64,000 nt of DNA from Marinobacterium jannaschii DSM 6295 (GTDB taxonomy: Bacteria; Pseudomonadota; Gammaproteobacteria; Pseudomonadales; Balneatricaceae). Position numbers and translations under genes: made by a program. The number at the start of each line of letters is the position of its first letter. Position 1 is the first letter of the stretch. The notes under the pieces are model-generated. The model was not told where the DNA came from. It worked only from the letters and a program-made list of their open reading frames with translations, and did not search any database. Location: positions 62,001 to 126,000 of the forward strand of contig NZ_KK211064.1 in the NCBI RefSeq assembly GCF_000620085.1, read 5' to 3'. Of this stretch, positions 52,891 to 61,748 are shown piece by piece.

Positions 52891-53619
52891 TTAGCGCAGC
52901 GGGTTAACGCCTTTGGGTACGATCAGGAAGGCCAGCATGGCGATCAGCAGATCCACCACAATCGCCAGCAGTGCTGTCGGTATCGCCCCGGCCAGCATCA
53001 TCACCGGTTCATCCAGGTCAATGCCGGTAAAGATCAGCTCGCCCAGGCCGCCGCCGCCAATCAGGAAGGCCAGCGGTACGGTGCCGACATTGATTGCCAG
53101 CGCGGTACGGATACCGGCAAACATGACAAACAGCGCGTTGGGTATCTCTACCTGCAGCAGCATCTGGCGGGCGGTCATGCCGATACCGGCCGCGGCCTCC
53201 CTGAGGTGTGCCGGGACTTCCAGTAACCCGGTATAGGTATTGCGGACGATCGGCAGCAGCGAGGCGACACAGAGACCGAAGACCGCCGGCAGGGTACCGA
53301 TGCCGAGCAGGCTCATGGACAGCGCCAGTATCGCCAGGGTGGGAATCGTGGTGCCGATATTCAGCCCCTGCATCGCCGTTTCGGCGATATGTGCCAGCCC
53401 GGGACGGCTGAGCAGCACTCCCAGCGGGATGGCGATCAGGATGGCGATACCGCCGGAGATCGCGACCAGTTCGATATGCTGTCCGGTGAGGTAGACCACG
53501 TCCTCCTGATAGCCGAGCATCTCCTCGATAAAGCCGTTGCTCTGCAACTCGGCACCGATAAGAAACATCAGGATCAGGGCAAGGATATAGCTAGCGCGCT
53601 TAAGGGCCGGGCGTAACAT
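52891..53619 (-). CDS. osmolyte ABC transporter permease (OpuBB-type), first copy downstream of ATPase
   Basis: This 242-residue permease has six hydrophobic segments and the typical block AIPLGVLLSRPGLAHIAE near residue 65 (key words IPLGVLLSRPG) and VRNTYTGLLEVPAHLREAAAGIGM, the EAA loop that contacts the ATPase. GGGAG lies six bases before the ATG at 53619. It pairs with the other permease at 54834-55487 to form the channel. Confidence 0.93.
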   Translation of the reverse strand: MLRPALKRASYILALILMFLIGAELQSNGFIEEMLGYQEDVVYLTGQHIELVAISGGIAILIAIPLGVLLSRPGLAHIAETAMQGLNIGTTIPTLAILALSMSLLGIGTLPAVFGLCVASLLPIVRNTYTGLLEVPAHLREAAAGIGMTARQMLLQVEIPNALFVMFAGIRTALAINVGTVPLAFLIGGGGLGELIFTGIDLDEPVMMLAGAIPTALLAIVVDLLIAMLAFLIVPKGVNPLR

Positions 53620-53633
53620 AGACAACTCCCGGC

Positions 53634-54791
53634 TCAGGCCAGCTTCAGGTTATAGGGTGCGGCCTGGCGACCATCCCGTCGGTAGGTGGCCCCCAGATAA
53701 TGGGTGATGCCGCGCTGGGAGATATGCCCTACCAGCCTGCCGCTGTCGTCGACGCAGGGCATCCAGGTGCTGTCATGGGTAAACATCAGCGAGGCGATCT
53801 TACGCAGGTCATCATTGATGTTTGCCAGCCCCTTGAGTCCGACATAATGTTCGCCGCAATAGCCTTTGGTGGTCTGGGCAACCTGCTTGGAGACAAAGCC
53901 GATCGGCTGCTGTTGCTGGTTGACCAGGGTGATGGCATGGGAGTAGCCATGCTCTTCCATCTGCTGCAGCGCGGTCTCCAGCGAGTCCTGCGGTGTGACG
54001 CAGGGGGCCGGTGATTCCATCACCTGGGCTACGTTTACCAGCCGCAGCCGCTTCAGGGCGCGGTCGTCGCCGACAAAGCTTTCGACAAAGCTGTCTTTCG
54101 GATGGGCCAGCAGGTCGTCCGGGGTGTCGTACTGTACCAGCCGACCATCGCGGAAGATGGCGATGCGGTTAGCCATCTTCACCGCTTCGTCGATATCGTG
54201 GCTGACGAACATAATGGTTTTCTTCAGCTCCTGCTGCATCTTCAGGAATTCATCCTGAATCACCTCGCGGTTGATCGGGTCGATCGCCCCGAAGGGTTCG
54301 TCCATCAGCATCACCGGCGGATCGGCCGCCAGCGCCCGGGCCACGCCGATGCGCTGCTGCTGGCCACCGGACAGCTCTTTCGGATAGCGCTTGAGGAACA
54401 CTGCCGGGTCCAGCGCCACCATCTCCAGCAGTTCTGTGGCACGGGCCTTGTAGCGGTTGACGTCCCAGCCCAGCAGGCGCGGCACGGCGGTGATATTTTC
54501 CTCGATGGTCATATTGGGAAACAGGCCGATCTGCTGGATCACGTAGCCGATATTGCGGCGCAGGTCGACGGTATCGAGACCGCTGGTATCTTCGCCGTTG
54601 ATAAATACCCGGCCGGAGGTGGGCGGGATAATGCGGTTGATCATCTTCAGGGTGGTGGTCTTACCACAGCCGGAGGGGCCCAGCAGGACGCAGATCTCCC
54701 CCTGCGGGATCTCCATCTGGATGTTGTCTGCCGCGGTGACCGGGCCGTTCGGCGTATCGAAAATCTTGGTCAGGTTATCGATTTTTATCAT
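53634..54791 (-). CDS. osmolyte ABC transporter ATP-binding protein with two CBS domains
   Basis: This 385-residue ATPase has Walker A GPSGCGKT at 38-45, signature LSGGQQQR, Walker B VMLMDEPFGAID and switch histidine VSHDIDEA. Two CBS-type segments follow the ATPase part (PCVTPQDSLETALQQM; NINDDLRKIASLM), the arrangement of OpuA/OpuC ATPases that sense ionic strength or nucleotides. It sits between the two permease genes. Confidence 0.95.
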   Translation of the reverse strand: MIKIDNLTKIFDTPNGPVTAADNIQMEIPQGEICVLLGPSGCGKTTTLKMINRIIPPTSGRVFINGEDTSGLDTVDLRRNIGYVIQQIGLFPNMTIEENITAVPRLLGWDVNRYKARATELLEMVALDPAVFLKRYPKELSGGQQQRIGVARALAADPPVMLMDEPFGAIDPINREVIQDEFLKMQQELKKTIMFVSHDIDEAVKMANRIAIFRDGRLVQYDTPDDLLAHPKDSFVESFVGDDRALKRLRLVNVAQVMESPAPCVTPQDSLETALQQMEEHGYSHAITLVNQQQQPIGFVSKQVAQTTKGYCGEHYVGLKGLANINDDLRKIASLMFTHDSTWMPCVDDSGRLVGHISQRGITHYLGATYRRDGRQAAPYNLKLA

Positions 54792-54833
54792 TATTCTTAT
54801 CTCGTCAGTAAATCAGCATCGCCTGTCGGTGTG

Positions 54834-55487
54834 TCAGGCTGTTTCCAGCCCGCGCGGCGTCATGCGTTTCTGCAGCCGCAACAGCGCAAAGTCGGCGATA
54901 ATCGCCAGGATACTTACCGCCAGCGCCCCGGCGATCAGCTGCCGCGGATCACTCTGGGAGATGCCGCGGCTGATCAGCACGCCCAGGCCGCCGGCGCCGA
55001 TATAGGCGGCGATCGCCATAACGCCGATATTCATCACCACCGCGGTACGGACTCCGGCCATAATCACCGGGATAGCCAGCGGAATCTCCACCATCCGCAG
55101 CCGCTGCAGCGGGCTCATGCCGATACCCCGGGCCGCCTCGCGCAGGGCCGGATTAACGTTATTAATCGCAGTGTAAGTATTACGGATGATGGGCAGCTGG
55201 GAGTACAGCAGCACGGCGATCACGGCCGGCAGGTAGCCGATGCCCTGGCCGATGGTCGAGAGCAACGGAATCATCAGGCCGAACAGTGCGATCGACGGGA
55301 TGGTGATAATGATGGAGGCGATATAGAGCACCAGGTTGGCGGCGCGCTCGTTCTGGGTAATGGCGATTCCGATCGGGACTCCGGTCAGGGTTGCCAGTCC
55401 GACCGCCACCGCCACCAGCGAGATATGTTCGACGGTCAGTTTTAGCAGGAGGTCCAGGTTTTGTGCCAGGAAATCGATTATTTCCAC
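54834..55487 (-). CDS. osmolyte ABC transporter permease, first gene of the cluster
   Basis: This 217-residue permease has five to six helices, with TGVPIGIAITQNERAANLVLYIA-like and IIRNTYTAINNVNPALREAARGIGM blocks, the second being the EAA loop. The start is GTG with AGAGG six bases upstream. It begins the leftward transporter-nitrilase-PrpD-regulator cluster; 55488-55756 is its promoter region, shared with the divergent thioesterase. Confidence 0.92.
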   Translation of the reverse strand: MEIIDFLAQNLDLLLKLTVEHISLVAVAVGLATLTGVPIGIAITQNERAANLVLYIASIIITIPSIALFGLMIPLLSTIGQGIGYLPAVIAVLLYSQLPIIRNTYTAINNVNPALREAARGIGMSPLQRLRMVEIPLAIPVIMAGVRTAVVMNIGVMAIAAYIGAGGLGVLISRGISQSDPRQLIAGALAVSILAIIADFALLRLQKRMTPRGLETA

Positions 55488-55756
55488 GCGCTGCCTCTCA
55501 ATTCTGATATTTATTTTTATTAGACAGGCCGGGCGCAGTGGGCTGACGCGACGGCAACCCAGTAACAGTATACCGTTGCCCGAATCGGCCTTAAAAGAAA
55601 TACGACATTTTGTATTAAATTTGCGTCATCGCCTGGGCGGCGGCGAGGGGATTCCGGGTTTATAGTGGCCTCGCCAGGCGATCCTTGCTTAAGCAGCATT
55701 GCGTCCCGGAGGTGTAAGGCATAAGTTGGCACTAAAGAAGAAAACAGGGAGTGGTA

Positions 55757-56251
55757 ATGAATACATCGTTCAGTCAAGAGGGGTACCTGCTGACCGCCTA
55801 CGGCGCCATTGCTGAGGAGGCCTGCGATTACAACGGCCATCTGAATGAGGGACATGCGCTGGTGATGCTGTCAAAGGCGACCGACAGCGTACTGGATGCC
55901 ATCCGGCTGGATGCGACCGGGCGTGAGCAACTGAACTTCAGTGCTTTTACGGTACAGAATACCCTCTACTATCTGGCCGAAGGCCAGCTGGGGCAGGAAG
56001 TCGAAGCCTGGAGCCGCCTGCTGACCTTTGATGAAAAGCGCCTGCGGCTGTTTCACCAGCTGCGGGATATAATTACCGGCGAAGTGCTGGTGGAGCTGGA
56101 AACCCTGCTGCTGGGGGTGGATATGAACAGCCGCCGGGCGGCCTGCTGGCCGGCGCCGGTATCGGCTGCGCTGGAACAGCTCAAAGTGCGGCAACAGCGT
56201 CTGCCTCAGTCTGAGAATGTCGGCCGGGCGATTTGCAAACCGGTGATATGA
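55757..56251 (+). CDS. thioesterase-like protein (4HBT hot-dog fold)
   Basis: This 164-residue protein begins with EACDYNGHLNEGHALVMLSKATDS, the hot-dog thioesterase start with the DYNGHLN motif holding the catalytic aspartate. It resembles 4-hydroxybenzoyl-CoA-type acyl-CoA thioesterases, including betainyl-CoA thioesterase of carnitine breakdown in my recollection. The ATG at 55757 follows AGGGAG. It diverges from the osmolyte transporter cluster, so a shared role in using a quaternary amine is possible but only inferred. Confidence 0.8.
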   Translation: MNTSFSQEGYLLTAYGAIAEEACDYNGHLNEGHALVMLSKATDSVLDAIRLDATGREQLNFSAFTVQNTLYYLAEGQLGQEVEAWSRLLTFDEKRLRLFHQLRDIITGEVLVELETLLLGVDMNSRRAACWPAPVSAALEQLKVRQQRLPQSENVGRAICKPVI

Positions 56252-56308
56252 TTTGATTGCACCTGAGGCCGGTACTGGTATCCTTTGTGCCGGACTCAGG
56301 AGTAACCA

Positions 56309-57145
56309 ATGAAGATATGGTCAGGCATAGGGATGATGCTGATCAGCATGTTGTTTTCTGCCACCGCAACGGCGGCCGATATGCGATTGCTGACCAAGAT
56401 GGATTTCCCCCCCTACATTACCGATACCCGTGACGACGGTGGCATTCTGACGCGGATCGTGCGCGCGGCGCTGGATGAGGAACATCTGGATCTGCAGATC
56501 GAGCTGGACAGCTGGAGTTCGGCCTATAAACGGGTCGCCCACCGGCAGGCGCTGGGAACCTATGCCTGGGCCTATCCGCAACGTCCGGAGCAGTTCTATA
56601 TCTCCGCCCCGATCTTCACCAACCGCTGGTATTTCTACAGCAACCGCAGCGTATTACAGCATATTGACGACCTGGACTATGTCGGGCGTACGGCGCGTCT
56701 CTGCCTGCCGCAGGGCTGGAGCCGTGCGCCGCGCGTCAACAGCCTGCTGCGTGATCGCAAGGTCGAACTGGTGGCGGCGAAGGACCTGCGCGGTTGCCTG
56801 CAGTGGCTGCTGGATGGCCGGGTGGATATGATCCGCTCTACCCCGCTGATGCTGGCGTCGGCGGAGGCAATTTTCAGTGAATACCCGGCCAGTGCGGCGC
56901 TGATTGCACGCGGCCTCAACCGGCTGGAGGATACCGTGGTACAGCAGCATTCAGGCTACGTCCTGTTCAGCCGCGACCGCGCCGGCCGGGTGGCGCGCGA
57001 TCGCTTTAACCGTGGCCTGAAGCAGCTGATCAGCAGCGGCCGTTACGAACAGCTGATCCGGGCCGCCATAGTGCCGTTTCGCTACGAATACCGGATGCAG
57101 GTGGTGCAGGCGCTGCAGCATGCCGGTTTTATGCAGCGCCACTAA
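56309..57145 (+). CDS. periplasmic solute-binding protein (SBP_bac_3 family)
   Basis: This 278-residue protein has a signal peptide (GMMLISMLFSATATA) and a bilobed type II binding fold, with KMDFPPYITD at the start of the domain and GTYAWAYPQRPEQFYIS later. No ABC permease is encoded next to it, so it may serve a transporter elsewhere or act as a sensor partner. AGGAG precedes the ATG. The ligand is unknown; polar amino acids are usual. Confidence 0.87.
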   Translation: MKIWSGIGMMLISMLFSATATAADMRLLTKMDFPPYITDTRDDGGILTRIVRAALDEEHLDLQIELDSWSSAYKRVAHRQALGTYAWAYPQRPEQFYISAPIFTNRWYFYSNRSVLQHIDDLDYVGRTARLCLPQGWSRAPRVNSLLRDRKVELVAAKDLRGCLQWLLDGRVDMIRSTPLMLASAEAIFSEYPASAALIARGLNRLEDTVVQQHSGYVLFSRDRAGRVARDRFNRGLKQLISSGRYEQLIRAAIVPFRYEYRMQVVQALQHAGFMQRH

Positions 57146-57147
57146 CG

Positions 57148-57175
57148 GCCGCTGAGCGGGCCGCGCCTCAGCGGC
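57148..57175. terminator. 9-bp hairpin between convergent genes
   Basis: GCCGCTGAG at 57148-57156 and CTCAGCGGC at 57167-57175 pair perfectly with a 10-base loop. The right arm includes the rlmG stop codon. There is no strong U tract on either side, so termination is likely but weak. Confidence 0.5.
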
Positions 57176-58304
57176 TCTTGACCGCTTTCAGGATGACAAA
57201 CTTACGGTTGCTGGCGACCAGTTCGCAGTTGCCGAAGATCTTCTTCAGCTGGCTGTGGTAACCCAGATGGCGGTTACCGATCACCCACAACTCACCGCCC
57301 TTCTTCAGCACTTTTAGCGACTCACGGAACATCTGCAGGGCGATAAAGTCCCCCACCACATTCTGCTGGTGGAACGGAGGGTTATTCAGCACCAGATCGG
57401 CACAGCCCTGCGGTATACCTTTGAGGCAGTCGGTGGCGATATAACGCGCCTTACGGCTGTCGCCGAAGGCCGCCTCGAAGTTCTTCTGCGCCGAGGCCAC
57501 GGCCATATAGGATTCATCGACAAAGGTCACTTCGGCCTCAGGGTTTTTCGCGGCGGCGATCAGTCCCACCACACCGTTACCGCAACCAAGGTCGATAATC
57601 TGCTGCGGATGCAGCGCCTCGGGCAGGTGCTGCAGGAAAAACCGGGTCCCGATATCGAGGCTGTCACGGGAGAATACCCCGGCGTGGTTCCAGATGGTGT
57701 AATCGGTATTTTCCAGCGTATAGGCGCTGGGATATTTATCCTCGGCCGGCTGCAGGCTGCTATCCAGTGTCGGAAAGATCAGCCGGGCCTTCTTCTTCGC
57801 CAGCGAGGTCGTCGTCGGACCGATAATCTTCTCGCACAGTTTCAGGGTGGAGGTGTGGATCGCCTTCGCCATCGCCGCACCGATCACCCGGGTGTCTTCG
57901 CTAAGCAACGGCCGTAGCCGGGTCAGCTGGTCTTCCAGCATCGCCAGGCTTTTCGGAATCTTGATCAGTACCAGATCGAACGGCCCTTGTGGCGTGGCCA
58001 GGCTGTCCAGCTGGGTCAGGTCATCTGTACTGAGACTGTTCTTGCTCAGGTTGTGCTGGGTCGCGCGCGTTGCCAGCCAGGAATCGGTGCTGCTGGTGCA
58101 GTGATAGGAATTCAGTGCCACGGCGAGGGCGCCGAATTGATCGTTGATGATCAGTATCCGGCTCTGCGACGTCAGTCCGTCCTCTTCGGCGACCTGGCTG
58201 AGCAGATATTCATCCGCTGCATCCCAGGCGCGCAGGGTTTCGTTTTTACGGACCGGATAGCGTTGCAGGCAGAATTCGCCCTGCGGCACAGAGAGGGTTT
58301 GCAT
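57168..58304 (-). CDS. rlmG: 23S rRNA (guanine-1835-N2)-methyltransferase RlmG
   Basis: This 378-residue methyltransferase of the RsmC/RlmG class has two related domains; the C-terminal one carries the SAM-binding motif IIDLGCGNGVVGL and the catalytic NNPPFHQ. It methylates G1835 of 23S rRNA. The ATG at 58304 is preferred to a TTG eight codons upstream, although neither has a clear ribosome binding site. It converges with the solute-binding gene and is followed upstream on the same strand by a small hypothetical gene. Confidence 0.93.
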   Translation of the reverse strand: MQTLSVPQGEFCLQRYPVRKNETLRAWDAADEYLLSQVAEEDGLTSQSRILIINDQFGALAVALNSYHCTSSTDSWLATRATQHNLSKNSLSTDDLTQLDSLATPQGPFDLVLIKIPKSLAMLEDQLTRLRPLLSEDTRVIGAAMAKAIHTSTLKLCEKIIGPTTTSLAKKKARLIFPTLDSSLQPAEDKYPSAYTLENTDYTIWNHAGVFSRDSLDIGTRFFLQHLPEALHPQQIIDLGCGNGVVGLIAAAKNPEAEVTFVDESYMAVASAQKNFEAAFGDSRKARYIATDCLKGIPQGCADLVLNNPPFHQQNVVGDFIALQMFRESLKVLKKGGELWVIGNRHLGYHSQLKKIFGNCELVASNRKFVILKAVKSR

Positions 58305-58369
58305 AGGTGTAGACCCGTGACTCGACAATCAGAAAAGAGCCGGCATCTTACCATAAGCGGGCGATTGCT

Positions 58370-58570
58370 TTAGTAGAGGTTGTCATCCACCGGCCTGAAG
58401 CCAAAGCGCTCGGCGTGATCCTCGACGGCATTGACCGGCTTGCTGCAGGCATAGCGTAGCAACCACTCGCGGCGGCTGTAACCCGCCTCGATAATCGAGA
58501 TGCCGTAACGCATGCGCATATAGCGGTCGGCTTCAGCAAACAGCTCGTTTTTCAGGCCCTTTCTGGTCAT
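58370..58570 (-). CDS. small hypothetical protein, 66 residues
   Basis: This frame has an ATG at 58570 with GGAGG just upstream and a stop 65 bases before rlmG on the same strand, so it is probably co-transcribed. The sequence MTRKGLKNELFAEADRYMRM is followed by a charged, mostly helical-looking region with one cysteine (YACSKP) and no membrane segment. I do not recognise a family. Confidence 0.7.
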   Translation of the reverse strand: MTRKGLKNELFAEADRYMRMRYGISIIEAGYSRREWLLRYACSKPVNAVEDHAERFGFRPVDDNLY

Positions 58571-59142
58571 CGCCCCCTCCATCTGCCTTCCCCAAGCATA
58601 GACGCCGCAACTGATATTGCTGTCCCAGAGATGAAACAGTTTTGAGCAGGATTGCTAACTTATTGTTTTATAAAACCCGGAGCATGAATTTACAGGCCTG
58701 AGGTGGCGGCTGTAAGTAAGTTGTAACATCTGCCGCCAGCACAGCGCCATTCGTTACATTCCTGGTGCAATTTCAGGCCGGATACTGCTAATTAATTGAT
58801 ACAAAAGGATTTAATTTTTCAAAAGCTGGACATTTTCGCCTGGCTGACCCGCGCCTGAACAGCGGCTGCGGCGAGGGTGTTCCCTGAGTGGTTTACACTC
58901 GCTGCGGGCCGGACGCGCGAATGAATACAGCTGGATAATAAAAGTTATTTGAAATCAGTGTATTAGCGAGTCGTTGCTTGAATGGTGTGGTTTTTGCTCA
59001 TTGCTCAGAGGGGATGAAGAGAGGGGGCCCGAGCGCCTGCAAACGTCAGGGCACTTTATTCTCACCAAACCTTAATCTGATTGGCCAATGGAGGGGAAAC
59101 AGGGAGGTTACCGCTCTGCGGGCGAGGCAGGGGAACATCCAC
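58571..59142. other. 572-base non-coding region, AT-rich promoter area
   Basis: I find no convincing gene here. It includes AT-rich stretches near 58790-58830 and 58930-58960 and the probable promoters of the di-heme gene to the right and the small gene to the left. An open frame from 58978 runs into the di-heme gene, but its first 55 codons do not look like coding sequence. Confidence 0.6.
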
Positions 59143-61215
59143 ATGAGCAAACTTTCTTTCCATCGTCGTAAACTGGTGAGGGCAGTTGCGGCGAGTACTC
59201 TATTGGCGACCGTGGTTATCGGCTGGCCATACCTTCCCGAACAAACACCACAACAGGATGTATCGGCCATCGGTGATGTCGATGCACTTAAAGATCTCTA
59301 CCAGCGCTGGCAGGATGTCTATGTTCAGACCGGAGGCGATCGCCGCCTGGCGTTACCGCTGGGTTACAGCAAAGGGCTGTCGGCGCAGTTTACCGAGGCA
59401 GCGGGTCAGGCCGCAGTGGATCTGATCGATGGCAGCCTGAAGGTCAGCGTCACCGGGCTGGAGCCACAGCAGCAGTATCAGGTGTGGCTTATCGATAACC
59501 GCCCGGGTGCCGGGCAGAACGTTAAGCCGGAGCAGGCCGATACCCTGTTGATGGTCGGCGAGCTGACACATCAGGATGGCATCGCCACCCTGGAGATGGC
59601 GCTGGACCTGGCCCAGCTTAATGGCATGGAGCTTGACCTGATCAGCGTCACCCGGAAAGGCGTGTCGCCGGTCGAAGCCGGTCTGCTGTACGGGGCGCCG
59701 ACGCTGTTCCAGCGGATGTATCACAGCTCCAGGTCCGCCACCCTGGCACTACGTCAGGACAGTGCGCCTGAAGCTCTGACCGAGTCCGCATCGCCGTTCA
59801 GCTTCCTGGTGCCGAAAGCGCATGCGATTCCGCAAAACAGTGCTGCCTTTGCCAAGCTGGTGCGTGACGGTGAGATCCTCTTCTTCGAAGAGACCTTCGC
59901 CGGCAACGGCCGTACCTGCGGTACCTGTCACCCGGCCGATAATAACTTCACCATCGACCCGAAGTTTGTCGCCAGCCTGCCGCCAAACGATCCGCTGTTT
60001 GTGGCCGAGAACAACCCTGCGCTGGAGGATCTGGAAGTACCGAGCCTGATGCGCGAGCTTGGGCTGATTCTGGAAAATGTTGATGGCTTCGAAAATCCCG
60101 GTGTGATGCGCGGTGTACCCGGCGTGGCGGCGATGGCCGTATCGACCACCCCGGAACCGGGAGCTGACAATCCGACACCGATGTCCAGGCTGGGCTGGGG
60201 CGGCGACGGCGCGCCGGGTGATGGCTCGTTGCGTAGCTTCGCTATTGGTGCCGTGACCCAGCATGCCCCGCAAACACTGGCGCGTATCGAGGGGCAGGAT
60301 TTCCGCCTGCCGACCGAGTATGAGCTGGATGCGATGGAGGCATTCCAGATGTCGCTGGGGTTGCAGCAGGACCTGGACCTGGCGTCGATGACGATGAATG
60401 AGCCTCTGGCCGAGGCCGGTCGACAGTTATTCCTCAACGAGGATGATCAGGGCAATAGCGTCAGAGCGGGTAAATGTCACAGTTGCCACGCCGATGCCGG
60501 CGGTAATGTCAGCCAGGGCTTCCTGAACGTAGCCGGTATCACTCCGCCGGGCGATTACAACCTCAACCTGGATATCGGCTTCCAGGATATTGGCGATACC
60601 CTGGGGCGCATACTTGAGCCGGGCCTGAATCCGCAGGACCAGGGGGTCGGACGTGACCCTCATCCCAGCGGCGTAGGCTTTGGTACCGGGGCGTTCAATA
60701 TTCCGCGTCTGGTGGAAGCGGCGGATAGTGGCCCTTATGGCCATGATAATGCCTTCCTGACACTGGAATCCTTCCTGGGCTTCTATTTTACCCCTGAGTT
60801 TGTCACCTCGCCGGCTGCAGCCATTGTCCAGAATATCGATGGCTCGATTGGTCCGGGCGGCCCGTTTGCCAATACCCTGAACATAAACAACAGTGAGATG
60901 TCTGCCATCGCCGCCTTCCTGCGGGTGCTGAACGCCCGGGAAAACGTGCGCCAGGCAGTCCAGAGTATGGATAACATCTACAAGGTGAAACGCAAGGCTT
61001 CGCATAAGCGTGCCTATAACGCGCTGCTGGCCAATATCGATGATGCTATCGAGGTGCTGGATGCGGCCAAGCTGGGGCCAGACGCCGTACTTTACCTGAA
61101 GAAATGCCGCGACGAAGTAGCGCGCTCAAAAGGTAAGAACAAGCGTCGCCTGAGAAAGGCTAAACAGTATGCTGAGTTTGCCAGTGGATATCTGACTGAG
61201 TTTAAGTACCGCTAG
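59143..61215 (+). CDS. di-heme cytochrome (peroxidase-like) with unusual N-terminal domain
   Basis: This 690-residue protein has a basic N-terminus and a membrane helix (AVAASTLLATVVIGWPYLP), then a beta-sandwich-like region of about 110 residues (key words LKVSVTGLEPQQQYQVWLID, ELDLISVTRKGVSPVEAG) resembling the C-terminal domain of RskA-type anti-sigma factors. A di-heme part follows with CGTCH at 259-263 and CHSCH at 445-449, related to cytochrome c peroxidase/MauG proteins. The last 75 residues are lysine-rich and helical. The ATG at 59143 has AGGGGA eight bases upstream. It appears monocistronic. The combination of domains is, to my knowledge, unusual; the function is unknown. Confidence 0.85.
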   Translation: MSKLSFHRRKLVRAVAASTLLATVVIGWPYLPEQTPQQDVSAIGDVDALKDLYQRWQDVYVQTGGDRRLALPLGYSKGLSAQFTEAAGQAAVDLIDGSLKVSVTGLEPQQQYQVWLIDNRPGAGQNVKPEQADTLLMVGELTHQDGIATLEMALDLAQLNGMELDLISVTRKGVSPVEAGLLYGAPTLFQRMYHSSRSATLALRQDSAPEALTESASPFSFLVPKAHAIPQNSAAFAKLVRDGEILFFEETFAGNGRTCGTCHPADNNFTIDPKFVASLPPNDPLFVAENNPALEDLEVPSLMRELGLILENVDGFENPGVMRGVPGVAAMAVSTTPEPGADNPTPMSRLGWGGDGAPGDGSLRSFAIGAVTQHAPQTLARIEGQDFRLPTEYELDAMEAFQMSLGLQQDLDLASMTMNEPLAEAGRQLFLNEDDQGNSVRAGKCHSCHADAGGNVSQGFLNVAGITPPGDYNLNLDIGFQDIGDTLGRILEPGLNPQDQGVGRDPHPSGVGFGTGAFNIPRLVEAADSGPYGHDNAFLTLESFLGFYFTPEFVTSPAAAIVQNIDGSIGPGGPFANTLNINNSEMSAIAAFLRVLNARENVRQAVQSMDNIYKVKRKASHKRAYNALLANIDDAIEVLDAAKLGPDAVLYLKKCRDEVARSKGKNKRRLRKAKQYAEFASGYLTEFKYR

Positions 61216-61748
61216 CCGGTATTTTTATTCACAGCTCGCTGACACTGCCGCCCACCCGGGCGGCAGCTTCGTTTACAGTGCCTTATGCTGTGGTCTGTTT
61301 GATCCGGCTCAGGCGGGCGCTTGGAGGCTGCTATCTTTAAAGAGGTATAAAGGCGTTTATACACAGCCTGGCTGCGGATATAGCCGGGATAAATCAGGGG
61401 TTAATCTGTGGGTAAGTTGTATTTAAGATGTGCGGCACTGCCTGTGGGCAGATCGGCTGTGCCCACGGCAGACTAAGGGTATGCTGTGGTTAAGTTGTGT
61501 GTATCTTGTGCTGTATAGGGTGTGGGTAAGTTATTGAACGGTATTCAGGATTACAGTTGTTTGAATATCCGGCACAGCCCCCGGCGCAGGTGGATCCCGG
61601 ATTACAGCCTGTTTTAAAACGCCGGTTTAAGGCGATTTTTTTATTTGAACCGCTGCTCTATTAACGTATTGTTACGGGTCTGTATGCTCATTTCCTGAGC
61701 ATATGCTGTCTGCATTTCAGCCCGAATCAGCAAGAAGGAACTTGAATA
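61216..61748. other. 533-base non-coding region with repeated GTGGGTAAGTT words
   Basis: No gene is visible. A perfect 9-bp hairpin (CTGCCGCCC/GGGCGGCAG, 61245-61266) follows the di-heme gene. The words CTGTGGGTAAGTTGT (61406-61420), CTGTGGTTAAGTTGT (61484-61498) and GTGTGGGTAAGTTATT (61520-61535) form a loose repeat; GTGGGCA/TGCCCAC (61444-61450, 61460-61466) is a perfect inverted repeat between them. These are candidate regulatory sites for the EAL-HDOD gene. Confidence 0.5.

Noticed and set aside
58978-59142. 55-codon N-terminal extension of the di-heme protein
   Set aside because: ATG at 59143 has a good ribosome binding site and starts the membrane signal; the extension does not look coding.
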